Positions 36,317 through 45,056 of a DNA stretch of 64,000 bases are shown here, piece by piece. The position numbers were made by a program, and so were the translations under genes. The notes beneath the pieces are model-generated. The model was not told where the DNA came from. It did no database searches and worked only from the letters and a program-made list of their open reading frames with translations. Origin of the DNA: Rhodoferax mekongensis (lineage in GTDB: Bacteria; Pseudomonadota; Gammaproteobacteria; Burkholderiales; Burkholderiaceae_C); NCBI RefSeq assembly GCF_032191775.1, contig NZ_CP132507.1, positions 1,203,001 to 1,267,000 of the forward strand, in the 5' to 3' direction. Each line of letters begins with the position of its first letter. Position 1 is the first letter of the stretch.

Positions 36317-37948
36317 ATGAACGCACAAAAAACTGCACTGTTGTCGGTCTCCGACAAGACCGGCATCGTCGAACTCGCCCAGGCGTTGCACGCCCAAGGC
36401 GTCAAGCTCCTGTCCACCGGTGGCACCGCCAAGCTGCTGGCCGACAAAGGTCTGCCCGTGACTGAAGTGGCAGAGATGACCGGCTTCCCCGAAATGCTGG
36501 ACGGCCGGGTGAAGACCCTGCACCCCCGCGTGCACGGTGGCTTGCTGGCTCGTCGCGACTTCCCCACCCACATGGCGGCGCTCGCCGAGCACAACATCAA
36601 CACCATCGACTTCCTCGTCGTGAACCTGTATCCGTTTGAAGCGACCGTGGCCAAGGCTGATTGCACGCTGGAAGACGCGATAGAGAACATCGACATCGGC
36701 GGCCCCGCCATGGTGCGCAGCGCTGCCAAGAACTGGAAAGACGTGGCGGTGCTGACCGACGCAGCCCAGTACGACGCCGTGATTGCCGAACTCAAAGCCA
36801 ATGGCGTGGTGAGCGACAAGACCAAGCTGGGCCTGTCCATCGCGGCGTTCAACCGCATCAGCCAGTACGACGGCGCCATCAGTGACTACTTGTCCGCTAT
36901 CCAGATCGGCGACGCTGTGCCTGCAGGCGACAAGGCTCCTGTGCTCGACCTGTTCCCCGGCCAGAGCAACGGCCGCTTCGTCAAAGTGCAAGACCTGCGC
37001 TATGGTGAAAACAGCCACCAGCAAGCCGCGCTGTACCGCGATTTGATTCCTGCCCCCGGCTCGCTGGTGACTGCCAAGCAGTTGCAGGGTAAAGAGCTAA
37101 GCTACAACAACATTGCCGATGCAGATGCAGCCTGGGAATGTGTAAAGAGCTTTGATACGCCAGCCTGCGTGATCGTTAAGCATGCTAACCCCTGTGGCGT
37201 GGCCGTGGGCGCGAATGCCTTGGAAGCCTACAGCAAGGCCTTCCAGACCGACCCCACTAGCGCGTTCGGCGGCATCATTGCCCTGAACACCGAGCTGGAC
37301 GAAGCTGGTGCTCAGCAAATCTCCAAGCAATTTGTGGAAGTGTTGATGGCCCCTAGCTTCACAGCCGCAGCGCTGGAAGTGTTCAAGTCCAAGGTCAATG
37401 TGCGCATTCTGCAAATCGATTTGCCCGCGCCCTTGGGCGCTGTCCAAGCCAGCGGGGCGTCAGCGTGGGACCAGGGCCGCAACCTGATGGACATGAAGCG
37501 CATCGGCTCCGGCATCCTGCTGCAAACGGCCGATAACCATGAGCTGGCGCTGAGCGATCTGAAAGTCGTAACGATCAAGCAGCCTACTGCTGAAGAGCTG
37601 AACGACCTGCTGTTCGCTTGGAAAGTGGCCAAGTACGTCAAGTCCAATGCCATCGTCTTCTGCAAGGGCGGCATGACTATGGGCGTGGGCGCCGGCCAGA
37701 TGAGCCGCTTGGACTCTGCCCGCATTGCTTCCATCAAGGCCGGCCACGCCAATTTGTCCTTGGCTGGCACGGTGGTGGCGAGCGATGCGTTCTTCCCCTT
37801 CCGCGATGGCTTGGATGTGGTGGTAGATCACGGCGCAACCTGCGTCATTCAGCCCGGCGGCTCCATGCGCGACCAGGAAGTGATTGACGCGGCCAACGAG
37901 CGCGGCGTGTCCATGGTGTTCAGCGGCGTGCGCCACTTCCGCCACTAA
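36317..37948 (+). CDS. purH: Bifunctional AICAR formyltransferase/IMP cyclohydrolase
   Basis: Catalyses the last two steps of IMP synthesis. 543 residues: an N-terminal MGS-like IMP cyclohydrolase domain (about 1-200, starting [16 protein letters not shown] with STGGTAK) and a C-terminal AICAR transformylase domain (from about 205) with KHANPCG (formyl-transfer Lys/His), TSAFGGI and a final [17 protein letters not shown] segment ([10 protein letters not shown]). The ATG at 36317 fits the family; the upstream open frame adds no homologous residues. An intrinsic terminator follows. The order dusB-fis-purH is common in betaproteobacteria, where ruvC usually comes next; here gmhA takes that place. 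Confidence 0.96.
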   Translation: MNAQKTALLSVSDKTGIVELAQALHAQGVKLLSTGGTAKLLADKGLPVTEVAEMTGFPEMLDGRVKTLHPRVHGGLLARRDFPTHMAALAEHNINTIDFLVVNLYPFEATVAKADCTLEDAIENIDIGGPAMVRSAAKNWKDVAVLTDAAQYDAVIAELKANGVVSDKTKLGLSIAAFNRISQYDGAISDYLSAIQIGDAVPAGDKAPVLDLFPGQSNGRFVKVQDLRYGENSHQQAALYRDLIPAPGSLVTAKQLQGKELSYNNIADADAAWECVKSFDTPACVIVKHANPCGVAVGANALEAYSKAFQTDPTSAFGGIIALNTELDEAGAQQISKQFVEVLMAPSFTAAALEVFKSKVNVRILQIDLPAPLGAVQASGASAWDQGRNLMDMKRIGSGILLQTADNHELALSDLKVVTIKQPTAEELNDLLFAWKVAKYVKSNAIVFCKGGMTMGVGAGQMSRLDSARIASIKAGHANLSLAGTVVASDAFFPFRDGLDVVVDHGATCVIQPGGSMRDQEVIDAANERGVSMVFSGVRHFRH

Positions 37949-37972
37949 TCCCTCGACTTTGGATGCAAGTGC

Positions 37973-37998
37973 AAAAGCCGCCTGAGGGCGGCTTTTTT
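37973..37998 (+). terminator. Intrinsic terminator after purH
   Basis: GCCGCC (37977-37982) pairs with GGCGGC (37987-37992) around TGAG, preceded by AAAA and followed by six T. It ends just before the next dispersed repeat copy. Confidence 0.93.
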
Positions 37999-38001
37999 GT
38001 G

Positions 38002-38057
38002 TCAAATCATGCGCTGGCACTCATGGAATTTGCGCGAGCAGCTATGAATTCAGTAGC
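38002..38057 (-). repeat. 56-bp dispersed repeat, copy 5
   Basis: Minus strand begins GCTACTGAATTCATAGCTGC, then TCGCGCA, TTCCATGAGTGCCAGCGC and TGATTTG. It sits between the purH terminator and gmhA. Its interior is close to copy 7 (ATTCCATG...GCCAG...TGAT). Confidence 0.85.
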
Positions 38058-38133
38058 GACTGCTGCTTCTTTGCAATCTTGGTATCTGGGCTTGTTCTGC
38101 AGTTGTTCCGGACACAGGAGGGTTTGCGCGAAA

Positions 38134-38736
38134 ATGGGTCCCATGCAAAACCACATCACCTCCAGCCTGCAAGAGGCGCACACCGCACTGACCAAGCTGC
38201 TGGCCAACCCGGCAGCCTTGGCCACTATCGAGCAGGCAGCCCAACTGCTAATCTCCACTTTTGAGAGCCACGGGCGGGTGTACTCTTGCGGCAACGGCGG
38301 CTCCATGTGCGATGCCATGCACTTTGCCGAAGAACTGACCGGCCGCTACCGCAAAGACCGCAAATCGCTGGGCGCGACAGCCATCAGCGACGCCGGCCAC
38401 CTGACCTGTGTGGGCAATGACCATGGCTACGAGCAAGTGTTCGCCCGCTATGTCGAAGGCCACGGCCGCCCTGGCGATTGCCTGGTGGCGCTCAGCACCA
38501 GTGGCACCAGCAAGAATGTGATCAAGGCCGCCGAGGCGGCCAAGGCACTGGGCATGAAGGTCATCATCCTCAGCGGCAAGCGCAGCGAAAAGCTGGAGCC
38601 CCTGAGCGATGTGTATATCTGCACCCCCGGTGGCACGTATGCAGACCGCGTGCAGGAGCTGCACATCAAGGTGCTGCACATCCTGATTGAGCTGATCGAG
38701 CGCCACTTCTTTCCAGAGAACTACGTCGGCGAGTGA
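38134..38736 (+). CDS. gmhA: Phosphoheptose isomerase (sedoheptulose-7-phosphate isomerase)
   Basis: First step of ADP-heptose synthesis for the lipopolysaccharide inner core. SIS-domain protein of about 200 residues very like E. coli GmhA along its whole length: SCGNGGSMCDAMHFAEELTG, CVGNDHGYEQVF, STSGTSKNVIKA, and the C-terminal QELHIKVLHILIELIE helix with the catalytic His/Glu. Two starts are possible. The ATG at 38134 has AGGAGG 11 bases upstream; the ATG at 38143 aligns better with the E. coli N-terminus but has no close ribosome site. It ends at a strong bidirectional terminator. Confidence 0.92.
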   Translation: MGPMQNHITSSLQEAHTALTKLLANPAALATIEQAAQLLISTFESHGRVYSCGNGGSMCDAMHFAEELTGRYRKDRKSLGATAISDAGHLTCVGNDHGYEQVFARYVEGHGRPGDCLVALSTSGTSKNVIKAAEAAKALGMKVIILSGKRSEKLEPLSDVYICTPGGTYADRVQELHIKVLHILIELIERHFFPENYVGE

Positions 38737-38757
38737 GCGCATAGTCCACCCCACCAT

Positions 38758-38800
38758 AAAACAAGGGCGGGAAGCCAAATCGACTTCCAGCCCTTGTTTT
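38758..38800. terminator. Bidirectional terminator between gmhA and hemL
   Basis: Perfect 11-bp outer stem AAAACAAGGGC (38758-38768) with GCCCTTGTTTT (38790-38800), plus an inner 5-bp stem GGAAG (38770-38774)/CTTCC (38784-38788). T runs are present on both strands. The right half overlaps dispersed repeat copy 6. Confidence 0.9.
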
Positions 38801-38830
38801 ATTTGCGCGAGCAGCTTCTATTTTGATAGC
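38775..38830 (-). repeat. 56-bp dispersed repeat, copy 6, forming the hemL 3' end
   Basis: Minus strand begins GCTATCAAAATAGAAGCTGC, with TCGCGCA at offset 21 and AGGGCTGGAAGTCGATT at offset 37. The first 13 bases encode the end of HemL (part of Leu, then Ser-Lys) and its TAG stop. Confidence 0.85.
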
Positions 38831-40119
38831 AATTTGAATACGTCACCTGCTGCAGCGACCGTCTCTGCAATGTCGGCATCTGTGTGTGCTGCGCTCATGA
38901 AGCCTGCTTCATAGAGCGCCGGGGCGATGTACACACCGCGGTCCAGCAGGCCGTGGAACAGGGTGTTGAAGCGTGCGTTGTCGGTGGTCATGACCTTGGC
39001 GTAGTTTTGCGGCAGTTCTTTGAAGAAGAAAAAGCCGAACATGCCGCCCTCAGAGTCGCCGCAGAAGTCGATTCCCGCTTTGTCGGCTTCTGCTTGCAGG
39101 CCGCTGATCAGGGACTGTGTTTTGCGGCCCAGGTCTTCGTAGAAGCCGGGTTTGCTGATTTCTGCCAGCGTTGCCAATCCGCAAGCGGTAGCCACCGGGT
39201 TGCCGGACAAAGTGCCGGCTTGGTACACCGGGCCCAAGGGGGCCAGCTGCTCCATGACCGCGCGCTTGCCGCCAAAGGCTGCCAAGGGCATGCCGCCGCC
39301 GATCACCTTGCCCATGACCGTCATGTCGGGCTCAAATCCGGGAATGCTGCGTGCATAGACCTGCTGGGCGCTGCCGGGTGCGACGCGAAAACCCGTCATC
39401 ACTTCGTCAAACACAAACAAGGCGCCGTATTCCGTGCACAGCTCGCTGCAGCGTTTGATGAAGGGCACGCTGGCGCGCACGAAATTCATGTTGCCGGCAA
39501 TCGGCTCAATCATCACGCAGGCCAGCTCTTTGCCGTGCAGGGCAAAAGCTTCTTCGAGTTGCTGGATGTTGTTGTACTCCAGCACCAGGGTGTGCTGCAC
39601 CACTTCGGGCGGCACACCGGCGCTGGTGGGGTTCCCGAAGGTGGCCAATCCGGAACCGGCTTTGACCAGCAGCGCATCGGCATGACCGTGGTAGCAGCCT
39701 TCAAACTTCAAAATCTTGCTCCGGCCAGTCGCGCCGCGGGCAAGGCGGATGGCGCTCATGCCGGCCTCGGTGCCGCTACTGACCAGTCGCACCATGTCCA
39801 TGCTGGGCACCAGCGCCAGGATGGCTTCGGCCAGTTCCACTTCGCGCTCCGTGGGGGCCCCAAAAGAGAAGCCGTCCAGCGCTGCTTTTTGTACCGCCTC
39901 CAACACTGCAGGGTGACCGTGGCCCAGGATCATGGGACCCCATGATCCGATGTAGTCGATGTAGCGCTTGCCGTCGGCGTCCCAAAAGTAGGCGCCTTGC
40001 GCACGTTGCACAAAACGCGGGGTGCCGCCTACGGCTTTGAATGCGCGCACAGGGGAGTTCACGCCACCGGGAATCACGCGTTTGGCGCGCTCGAAAAGTT
40101 CTAAGTTACGGTCTGTCAC
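38818..40119 (-). CDS. hemL: Glutamate-1-semialdehyde 2,1-aminomutase
   Basis: PLP enzyme that makes 5-aminolevulinate, the C5-pathway entry to haem and tetrapyrroles. 433 residues, class III aminotransferase fold. The PLP-binding Lys is Lys271 in [14 protein letters not shown]. Other motifs are [12 protein letters not shown] near the N-terminus, [15 protein letters not shown] and [12 protein letters not shown]. The start is GTG at 40119, beginning [13 protein letters not shown]. The C-terminus (KLLSK) and stop codon come from a dispersed repeat. It lies 14 bases downstream of thiD, as in other Burkholderiales. Confidence 0.96.
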   Translation of the reverse strand: MTDRNLELFERAKRVIPGGVNSPVRAFKAVGGTPRFVQRAQGAYFWDADGKRYIDYIGSWGPMILGHGHPAVLEAVQKAALDGFSFGAPTEREVELAEAILALVPSMDMVRLVSSGTEAGMSAIRLARGATGRSKILKFEGCYHGHADALLVKAGSGLATFGNPTSAGVPPEVVQHTLVLEYNNIQQLEEAFALHGKELACVMIEPIAGNMNFVRASVPFIKRCSELCTEYGALFVFDEVMTGFRVAPGSAQQVYARSIPGFEPDMTVMGKVIGGGMPLAAFGGKRAVMEQLAPLGPVYQAGTLSGNPVATACGLATLAEISKPGFYEDLGRKTQSLISGLQAEADKAGIDFCGDSEGGMFGFFFFKELPQNYAKVMTTDNARFNTLFHGLLDRGVYIAPALYEAGFMSAAHTDADIAETVAAAGDVFKLLSK

Positions 40120-40133
40120 AAAATTTCTGCCAG

Positions 40134-41057
40134 TTAGTGTCGGGTGGAATTGGGGGGGACTTCGAAGTCGGTTTCTACAGAGGACAACGCGCCGTCTTCT
40201 TCGTCGTCACTTTCGGGTTGTGCCCAGAACAGGCGGTCAGGAAGTACATGTCCCATGCCCGGGCGAAAGCCGTTTTCCAGGCAGCGATCGAGGTAGCTCA
40301 GCGCTTCGGTTACGGCTTCGTTCAGTTCTGTGCCGCTGGCGATTAGTGCTGCCAAGGCCGCAGATAGCGTGTCGCCTGCGCCCGTGAAGATGGCTTCAAA
40401 GCGCTCAAATTTTTCGCTACAGAGCACCGCAGTCGGTGAGGCAAGCACGTTGTCGATGAATTGGTCGGGCAAGGGTATGCCGGTGACCAAGGTGTAGGGC
40501 ACGCCGAATGCGTTGGCTGCTTTCGCAATGTCGCGGGCAGAGGGGCTTTTTTCGGACTCCCAGTCGGGCAGTAGCCAGCGGGAAAGCGTGCTGTGGTTTC
40601 CTACCAACAATGTCGTCTGAGGCAAAAGTAACTCTGTGCAAGCGTCTTGATACAAGTCGATCTTGTCCTCCTCCCACCAGGATAGGTCCGGCATGTAGGC
40701 CACCAAAGGGACATCGGAATAGTCCGACGCCATTTCAGCGATGGCTGAGAGGTTCTCGGGCGTACCCACAAAACCGACCTTGAAAACCTGTGCGGGCACG
40801 TCCTCCAGGATGACGCGCGCTTGCTCGGTGACGGCCTCGTCATCGAAGGGAAAGTGGTCCACGATCTCAGTGGTGTCGCGCACGTAGGCGCCGGTGACTA
40901 CCGGCAAGGCATGTGCTCCAACAGATGCAATGGCCGTCAAGTCGGCTGCCGTGCCAGCGCCGCCGCTGGGGTCGTTGGCGTTGAATGCCATGACGCAGGC
41001 CGAGGGCCCATCATCACCGATGGCATCTTCGATTTTCGGGGAGGGTGTTGCCGACAT
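40134..41057 (-). CDS. thiD: Hydroxymethylpyrimidine/phosphomethylpyrimidine kinase family protein (ThiD)
   Basis: Ribokinase-like enzyme of thiamine synthesis that phosphorylates HMP and HMP-phosphate. 307 residues. The substrate motif near the N-terminus reads [16 protein letters not shown], more divergent than the usual GSDSGGGAG, and the anion-hole motif is [17 protein letters not shown] short acidic C-terminal extension (about the last 30 residues) is not part of the fold. Because of the divergent motif, substrate specificity is less certain than the family call. No thiamine riboswitch is visible upstream. It is divergent from the rubredoxin gene and probably co-transcribed with hemL. 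Confidence 0.85.
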   Translation of the reverse strand: MSATPSPKIEDAIGDDGPSACVMAFNANDPSGGAGTAADLTAIASVGAHALPVVTGAYVRDTTEIVDHFPFDDEAVTEQARVILEDVPAQVFKVGFVGTPENLSAIAEMASDYSDVPLVAYMPDLSWWEEDKIDLYQDACTELLLPQTTLLVGNHSTLSRWLLPDWESEKSPSARDIAKAANAFGVPYTLVTGIPLPDQFIDNVLASPTAVLCSEKFERFEAIFTGAGDTLSAALAALIASGTELNEAVTEALSYLDRCLENGFRPGMGHVLPDRLFWAQPESDDEEDGALSSVETDFEVPPNSTRH

Positions 41058-41177
41058 CTAGAGGCCTTTATTAGGGTAAGTCATCGTGCAGAATGGCGTT
41101 CTTTCGTCGGGCGGCGGTCTTTTGGTCAGAACCCGCTCTATACAATCGTTGCATTCTATTTGAAGGCCCTATAAGCT

Positions 41178-41351
41178 GTGACTGATACTAAAACTTGGAT
41201 GTGTTTGATTTGCGGTTGGATTTATGACGAAGTCGCAGGCGCGCCTGACCACGGCATCGCACCCGGCACTTTGTGGGCAGACGTTCCTATGAACTGGACA
41301 TGCCCTGAATGTGGTGCCCGCAAAGAAGATTTCGAAATGGTGCAGATCTGA
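41178..41351 (+). CDS. Rubredoxin
   Basis: 57-residue iron electron carrier. The two iron-binding pairs are CLIC (Cys9, Cys12 in WMCLICGWIYDE) and CPEC (Cys42, Cys45 in WTCPECGARKEDF), with normal spacing and conserved aromatic residues. The GTG start at 41178 gives MTDTKTWMCL. The electron-transfer partner is unknown; alkane hydroxylase or oxidative-stress reductases are typical. The gene lies between divergent thiD and pilG, a neighbourhood I recall from other Burkholderiales. Confidence 0.92.
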   Translation: MTDTKTWMCLICGWIYDEVAGAPDHGIAPGTLWADVPMNWTCPECGARKEDFEMVQI

Positions 41352-41422
41352 AGCACCACGCCAGGTGTGGAATTTGCATGTCACAACTTTCCATGTGAAC
41401 ACTGGAGCCTAGCCCTTTGAGT

Positions 41423-41815
41423 ATGACCGCCCCCACCTTTAAAGTCCTGGTGATTGACGACAGCAACACCATACGGCGTAGCGCGGAAATCTTTCTCAAG
41501 CAGGGCGGGCATGAAGTCTTGCTTGCTGAGGACGGGTTTGATGCTTTGGCCAAAGTCAATGATTACCAGCCGCACATGATCTTCTGCGACATCCTGATGC
41601 CGCGCTTGGATGGTTACCAGACCTGCGCCATCATCAAACGCAACGCCAAATTTTCCGGGGTGCCTGTCGTGATGCTGTCTTCCAAGGATGGCGTCTTTGA
41701 CAAAGCGCGCGGCCGCATGGTGGGCGCGCAAGATTACCTCACCAAACCATTCACCAAAGACCAATTGCTGCAGGCTGTACAGCAATTCGGTGCTGCATTG
41801 CAAGGAGCCGCCTGA
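41423..41815 (+). CDS. pilG: Response regulator PilG of twitching motility
   Basis: Single-domain CheY-like receiver, 130 residues. Conserved acidic pair DD in KVLVIDDSNTIRR, phospho-acceptor Asp in MIFCDILMPRLDG, Thr/Ser in VMLSSKDG and the Lys in YLTKPFTKD. In Pseudomonas PilG promotes type IV pilus extension and polarity under control of the Chp kinase. The ATG at 41423 is preferred over a TTG two codons earlier. Its stop overlaps the pilH start (TGATG). First gene of the pilGHIJ-chpA cluster. Confidence 0.93.
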   Translation: MTAPTFKVLVIDDSNTIRRSAEIFLKQGGHEVLLAEDGFDALAKVNDYQPHMIFCDILMPRLDGYQTCAIIKRNAKFSGVPVVMLSSKDGVFDKARGRMVGAQDYLTKPFTKDQLLQAVQQFGAALQGAA

Positions 41816-42180
41816 TGCCTATTCAAAAAGTACTGATCGTTGACGATTCCAAAACGGAGCTCCTTTACCTGACAGAGATTCTGCAGAAAAATGGATATGC
41901 CGTCCGTGCGGCAGAGAACGCCGATGAAGCTTTCAAGCGTTTGGCTGAAGAAAAGCCCCAGTTGATCTTGATGGACGTGGTGATGCCCGGCCAGAACGGC
42001 TTTCAGCTGACCCGCGCCATTAACCGCACCCCCGAATATGCAGACATCCCCATCATCATGTGCACCAGCAAGAGCTTGGAGACGGACAGGGTCTGGGGTA
42101 TGCGTCAAGGTGCCAAGGACTACATCACCAAGCCGGTCGATGCATCCGAATTGCTGGCCAAGATCAAGGCACTGGGTTAA
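41815..42180 (+). CDS. pilH: Response regulator PilH of twitching motility
   Basis: Second CheY-like receiver, 121 residues, beginning MPIQKVLIVDDSKTE. Phospho-acceptor Asp in LILMDVVMPGQNG, switch Thr in MCTSKS and Lys in YITKPVDAS. In the paradigm PilH favours pilus retraction or acts as a phosphate sink opposing PilG. Translationally coupled to pilG by a one-base overlap and followed by pilI after 11 bases. Confidence 0.93.
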   Translation: MPIQKVLIVDDSKTELLYLTEILQKNGYAVRAAENADEAFKRLAEEKPQLILMDVVMPGQNGFQLTRAINRTPEYADIPIIMCTSKSLETDRVWGMRQGAKDYITKPVDASELLAKIKALG

Positions 42181-42191
42181 CACAGCGCCCC

Positions 42192-42722
42192 ATGGCCAAT
42201 AGAGAAGCACTTCGAGAATTACAGGCCCGGCTCGCCAGCCGGTTACAGGCTGCTCGTGCCGAGGGCATGTCGGTCGCATGGCTTGCGGTGCAGGCTGCGG
42301 GCCGTAAATATCTTTTCCCACTCAGCCAATCCGGCGAAATTGTTCCTCTCACCCATGTTCAGCCGGTTCCCTATGCGGTGAATTGGTTCAAGGGGGTGGT
42401 GAACATCCGCGGGGGCTTGTTCGGCGTGGTGGATCTCGCCTCTTTCATGTCGGCGGAAACCGGGGAGTCAATTCAGAACTCTCCTGCCTCCGAGCCCAGT
42501 GTCGTGACGCTGAATGCGGCTTTGGATGTGAACTGTGCGTTGCAGGTGGATGCTTTGTCCGGCCTGCGGGGTGTAGATGCATTTACCCAATCGCACGGCC
42601 CAGCAGAAGGGTCACCTGCATTCTTTGGCAATGTTTTTGTCGACAGTGCTGGAGAAGCTTGGCAAGAAATCAATTTGCGTATTCTTTCTCAGTCCCCACA
42701 GTTTTTGAGCATCAGCGCTTAG
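42192..42722 (+). CDS. pilI: CheW-like adaptor PilI
   Basis: 176-residue CheW-domain scaffold linking the receptor PilJ to the kinase ChpA. The domain begins near residue 35 (WLAVQAAGRKYLFPLSQSGEIVP) and has the conserved VNIRGGLFGVVDLASF segment. The ATG at 42192 gives MANREALRELQ; the frame is open upstream but inside pilH. pilJ starts 20 bases later. Confidence 0.9.
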   Translation: MANREALRELQARLASRLQAARAEGMSVAWLAVQAAGRKYLFPLSQSGEIVPLTHVQPVPYAVNWFKGVVNIRGGLFGVVDLASFMSAETGESIQNSPASEPSVVTLNAALDVNCALQVDALSGLRGVDAFTQSHGPAEGSPAFFGNVFVDSAGEAWQEINLRILSQSPQFLSISA

Positions 42723-42742
42723 TTCATCCGTAAGGTCCCACC

Positions 42743-45004
42743 ATGTCCGTCGTCGATCAATTGAAAAATCTTTTTTCCAAGAAGCAGCCTGAATCGGAGC
42801 TGGACTCGCGCCTGAGCCTCGCGATGCCTGATGCGACGGTCAACAGTGCCGAACAAGAAACAATGCAAGAGTCGCAGAATGCACCTCTTCAAGCTCCGGC
42901 ACCGAGTTTGGCGGACGAGCCAACGGTAACCGAGGGGGATTTGATTTCAATCCCCATCCTGGGGCGGCGTACCGTGGTGCAGCACCAGCGTACGTTGTTC
43001 GTGCTGCTGGGGGCCGCTTTGGTGGTGTTGGCAGGCGTCACGTTTTATGCACTGAACCAATCTGATCGCGTTGCGCAGCAGTTGGGTGCTACGGGCCAGT
43101 CTTTGATGCAGTCACAGCGATTGGCGAAATCAGTGTCTCAGGCGGTGGTGGGAAGTGCGCAGGCGTTCCCGGACGTGTCGGACAGCTCGGGCATTCTGTC
43201 CAAATCTGTCAAAGGTTTGCAATCTGGTGATGACGAGATGCGGATCAACGCTTTGAGTGAAGATTACGCTCCCGAGCTTGGCAAAGTGATTCCCTTGGTC
43301 GAGCGTGCTGACAAGAACGCCAAAGCCGTTATTGCTCAGCAGAAGATGCTCACCCAGATCGGGTCTGCCTTGCGTTTGATTAACCGGCAGTCCTCCGATC
43401 TATTGGAAGTGGCAGAGACCATTGCTTCCCTCAAGTTGCAACAGAACGCCCCCGCCGCTGAAATCTCTGCAGTTGGCCAGTTGGTGATGCTGACCCAGCG
43501 CATCGGCAAGTCGTCCAATGAGTTCTTGACTGCAGAAGGCGTGAGTCCCGAAGCTGTGTTCTTGCTTGGTAAAGACTTGAACACATTCAAGGAAATCTCA
43601 GAAGCGCTTCTTTCCGGTAGCACCGAGTTGCGTTTGACTGCCACCAAAGATGCTGCGACCCGTGAGCAACTTGAAGCCCTGATCAAGATGTACGAGGAAA
43701 CCCGCGTGCAGGCAGGCGCTATTCTGGGCAACTTGCAAGGCTTGGTTTCTGCGCGTGAAGCGCAAGGCGCAATCATTGCAGACAGCGAACCCCTGCGCCG
43801 TAACTTGGAGGACTTGCAGGCCAAGCTCTCAGGTCAAGCTGGTATCGGTGGGGCTTCTTTGGCTTTGTTGGTGGTTGCCGCGTTGTTCGCTTTGGTTTGT
43901 GCTGGCGGTTTGTCTTACGTGCAGTTGCAAGACAGCCGTAAACGCCAGGTGGTTGCGGAAGACCAGCGATTGGAAGCGGAGCGTCAGGAGCAGGAAGCCA
44001 AGCGTGTCAATGACGCCAACCAGGCTGCGATTTTGCGACTGATGAACGAATTGCAAACCGTTGCGGAGGGTGACCTGACCCAGGAAGCCACGGTGACCGA
44101 GGACATTACCGGCGCTATTGCCGACTCGGTGAACTACACGGTGGAAGAGTTGCGCTCGCTGGTGTCCAACGTACAGAACACGGCCGCCCGAGTTGCCCAA
44201 ACAACCGCAGATGTGGATGCGACCTCCACCGAGCTGCTTGCTGCCTCCAACGAGCAACTGCACGAGATTCGTGAAACCGGCAAGTCCGTTTTGGATATGG
44301 CCGGTCGCATTAATGAGGTGTCTGCTCAAGCGCAAGAGTCTGCGGCAGTGGCCCGTCAGTCGCTCCAGGCGGCGGAGTCCGGTTTGCAGGCGGTACAAAA
44401 TGCGATCGGCGGTATGAACTCCATCCGTGACCAGATCCAGGAAACCTCCAAGCGCATCAAACGACTGGGTGAGTCTTCCCAAGAGATTGGTGAAATTACC
44501 GAGCTGATTTCCGACATTACCGAACAGACCAACGTTCTGGCGTTGAATGCCGCTATCCAGGCAGCGTCTGCCGGTGAAGCCGGCCGTGGCTTCTCGGTGG
44601 TGGCGGAGGAAGTGCAACGCTTGGCTGAGCGCTCTGCCGACGCGACGCGCCAGATTGCCGCACTGGTGAAAGCCATTCAGACGGATACCCAAGATGCTAT
44701 CGGCGCTATGGAGCGCTCCACACAAGGTGTGGTGGAAGGAGCCAAGCTGTCCGATAACGCCGGTACTGCACTGACAGAGATTGACCGGGTGTCCCGCCAA
44801 GTGGCGGATCTGATTGAACAGATTTCGAACGCAGCCTCCCGTGAGGCGGGTCTTGCCAACGTGGTGGCTGACAACATCCAGCACATTTTCGCGGTGACAG
44901 AGCAAACCGGAGAAGGTACCCGTGCCACTGCGAATCAGGTGCGGGAACTGTCCCGCATGGCCGAAGAGTTGCGTCAGTCGGTATCCCGATTCAAGATTTC
45001 CTGA
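42743..45004 (+). CDS. pilJ: Methyl-accepting chemotaxis protein PilJ
   Basis: Receptor of the type IV pilus chemosensory system, 753 residues. A hydrophilic cytoplasmic N-terminus (about 1-90) precedes TM1 (about 92-112), a periplasmic PilJ-type sensor domain (about 113-365), TM2 (about 370-395), a HAMP-like segment and a long coiled-coil signalling domain. The hairpin tip reads TEQTNVLALNAAIQAAS followed by GEAGRGFSVVAEEVQRLAERS, near residue 590. The hairpin differs from flagellar MCPs in the same way as other PilJ proteins. It precedes chpA by 52 bases. Confidence 0.93.
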   Translation: MSVVDQLKNLFSKKQPESELDSRLSLAMPDATVNSAEQETMQESQNAPLQAPAPSLADEPTVTEGDLISIPILGRRTVVQHQRTLFVLLGAALVVLAGVTFYALNQSDRVAQQLGATGQSLMQSQRLAKSVSQAVVGSAQAFPDVSDSSGILSKSVKGLQSGDDEMRINALSEDYAPELGKVIPLVERADKNAKAVIAQQKMLTQIGSALRLINRQSSDLLEVAETIASLKLQQNAPAAEISAVGQLVMLTQRIGKSSNEFLTAEGVSPEAVFLLGKDLNTFKEISEALLSGSTELRLTATKDAATREQLEALIKMYEETRVQAGAILGNLQGLVSAREAQGAIIADSEPLRRNLEDLQAKLSGQAGIGGASLALLVVAALFALVCAGGLSYVQLQDSRKRQVVAEDQRLEAERQEQEAKRVNDANQAAILRLMNELQTVAEGDLTQEATVTEDITGAIADSVNYTVEELRSLVSNVQNTAARVAQTTADVDATSTELLAASNEQLHEIRETGKSVLDMAGRINEVSAQAQESAAVARQSLQAAESGLQAVQNAIGGMNSIRDQIQETSKRIKRLGESSQEIGEITELISDITEQTNVLALNAAIQAASAGEAGRGFSVVAEEVQRLAERSADATRQIAALVKAIQTDTQDAIGAMERSTQGVVEGAKLSDNAGTALTEIDRVSRQVADLIEQISNAASREAGLANVVADNIQHIFAVTEQTGEGTRATANQVRELSRMAEELRQSVSRFKIS

Positions 45005-45056
45005 TCGCGCCTTGCCGCTATCGATTGCCCCGTGATTTCCTGGAGAGTCTGAACCC

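Noticed and set aside
41058..41177. Thiamine riboswitch upstream of thiD
   Set aside because: No TPP-aptamer core is visible in the 120-base divergent region.
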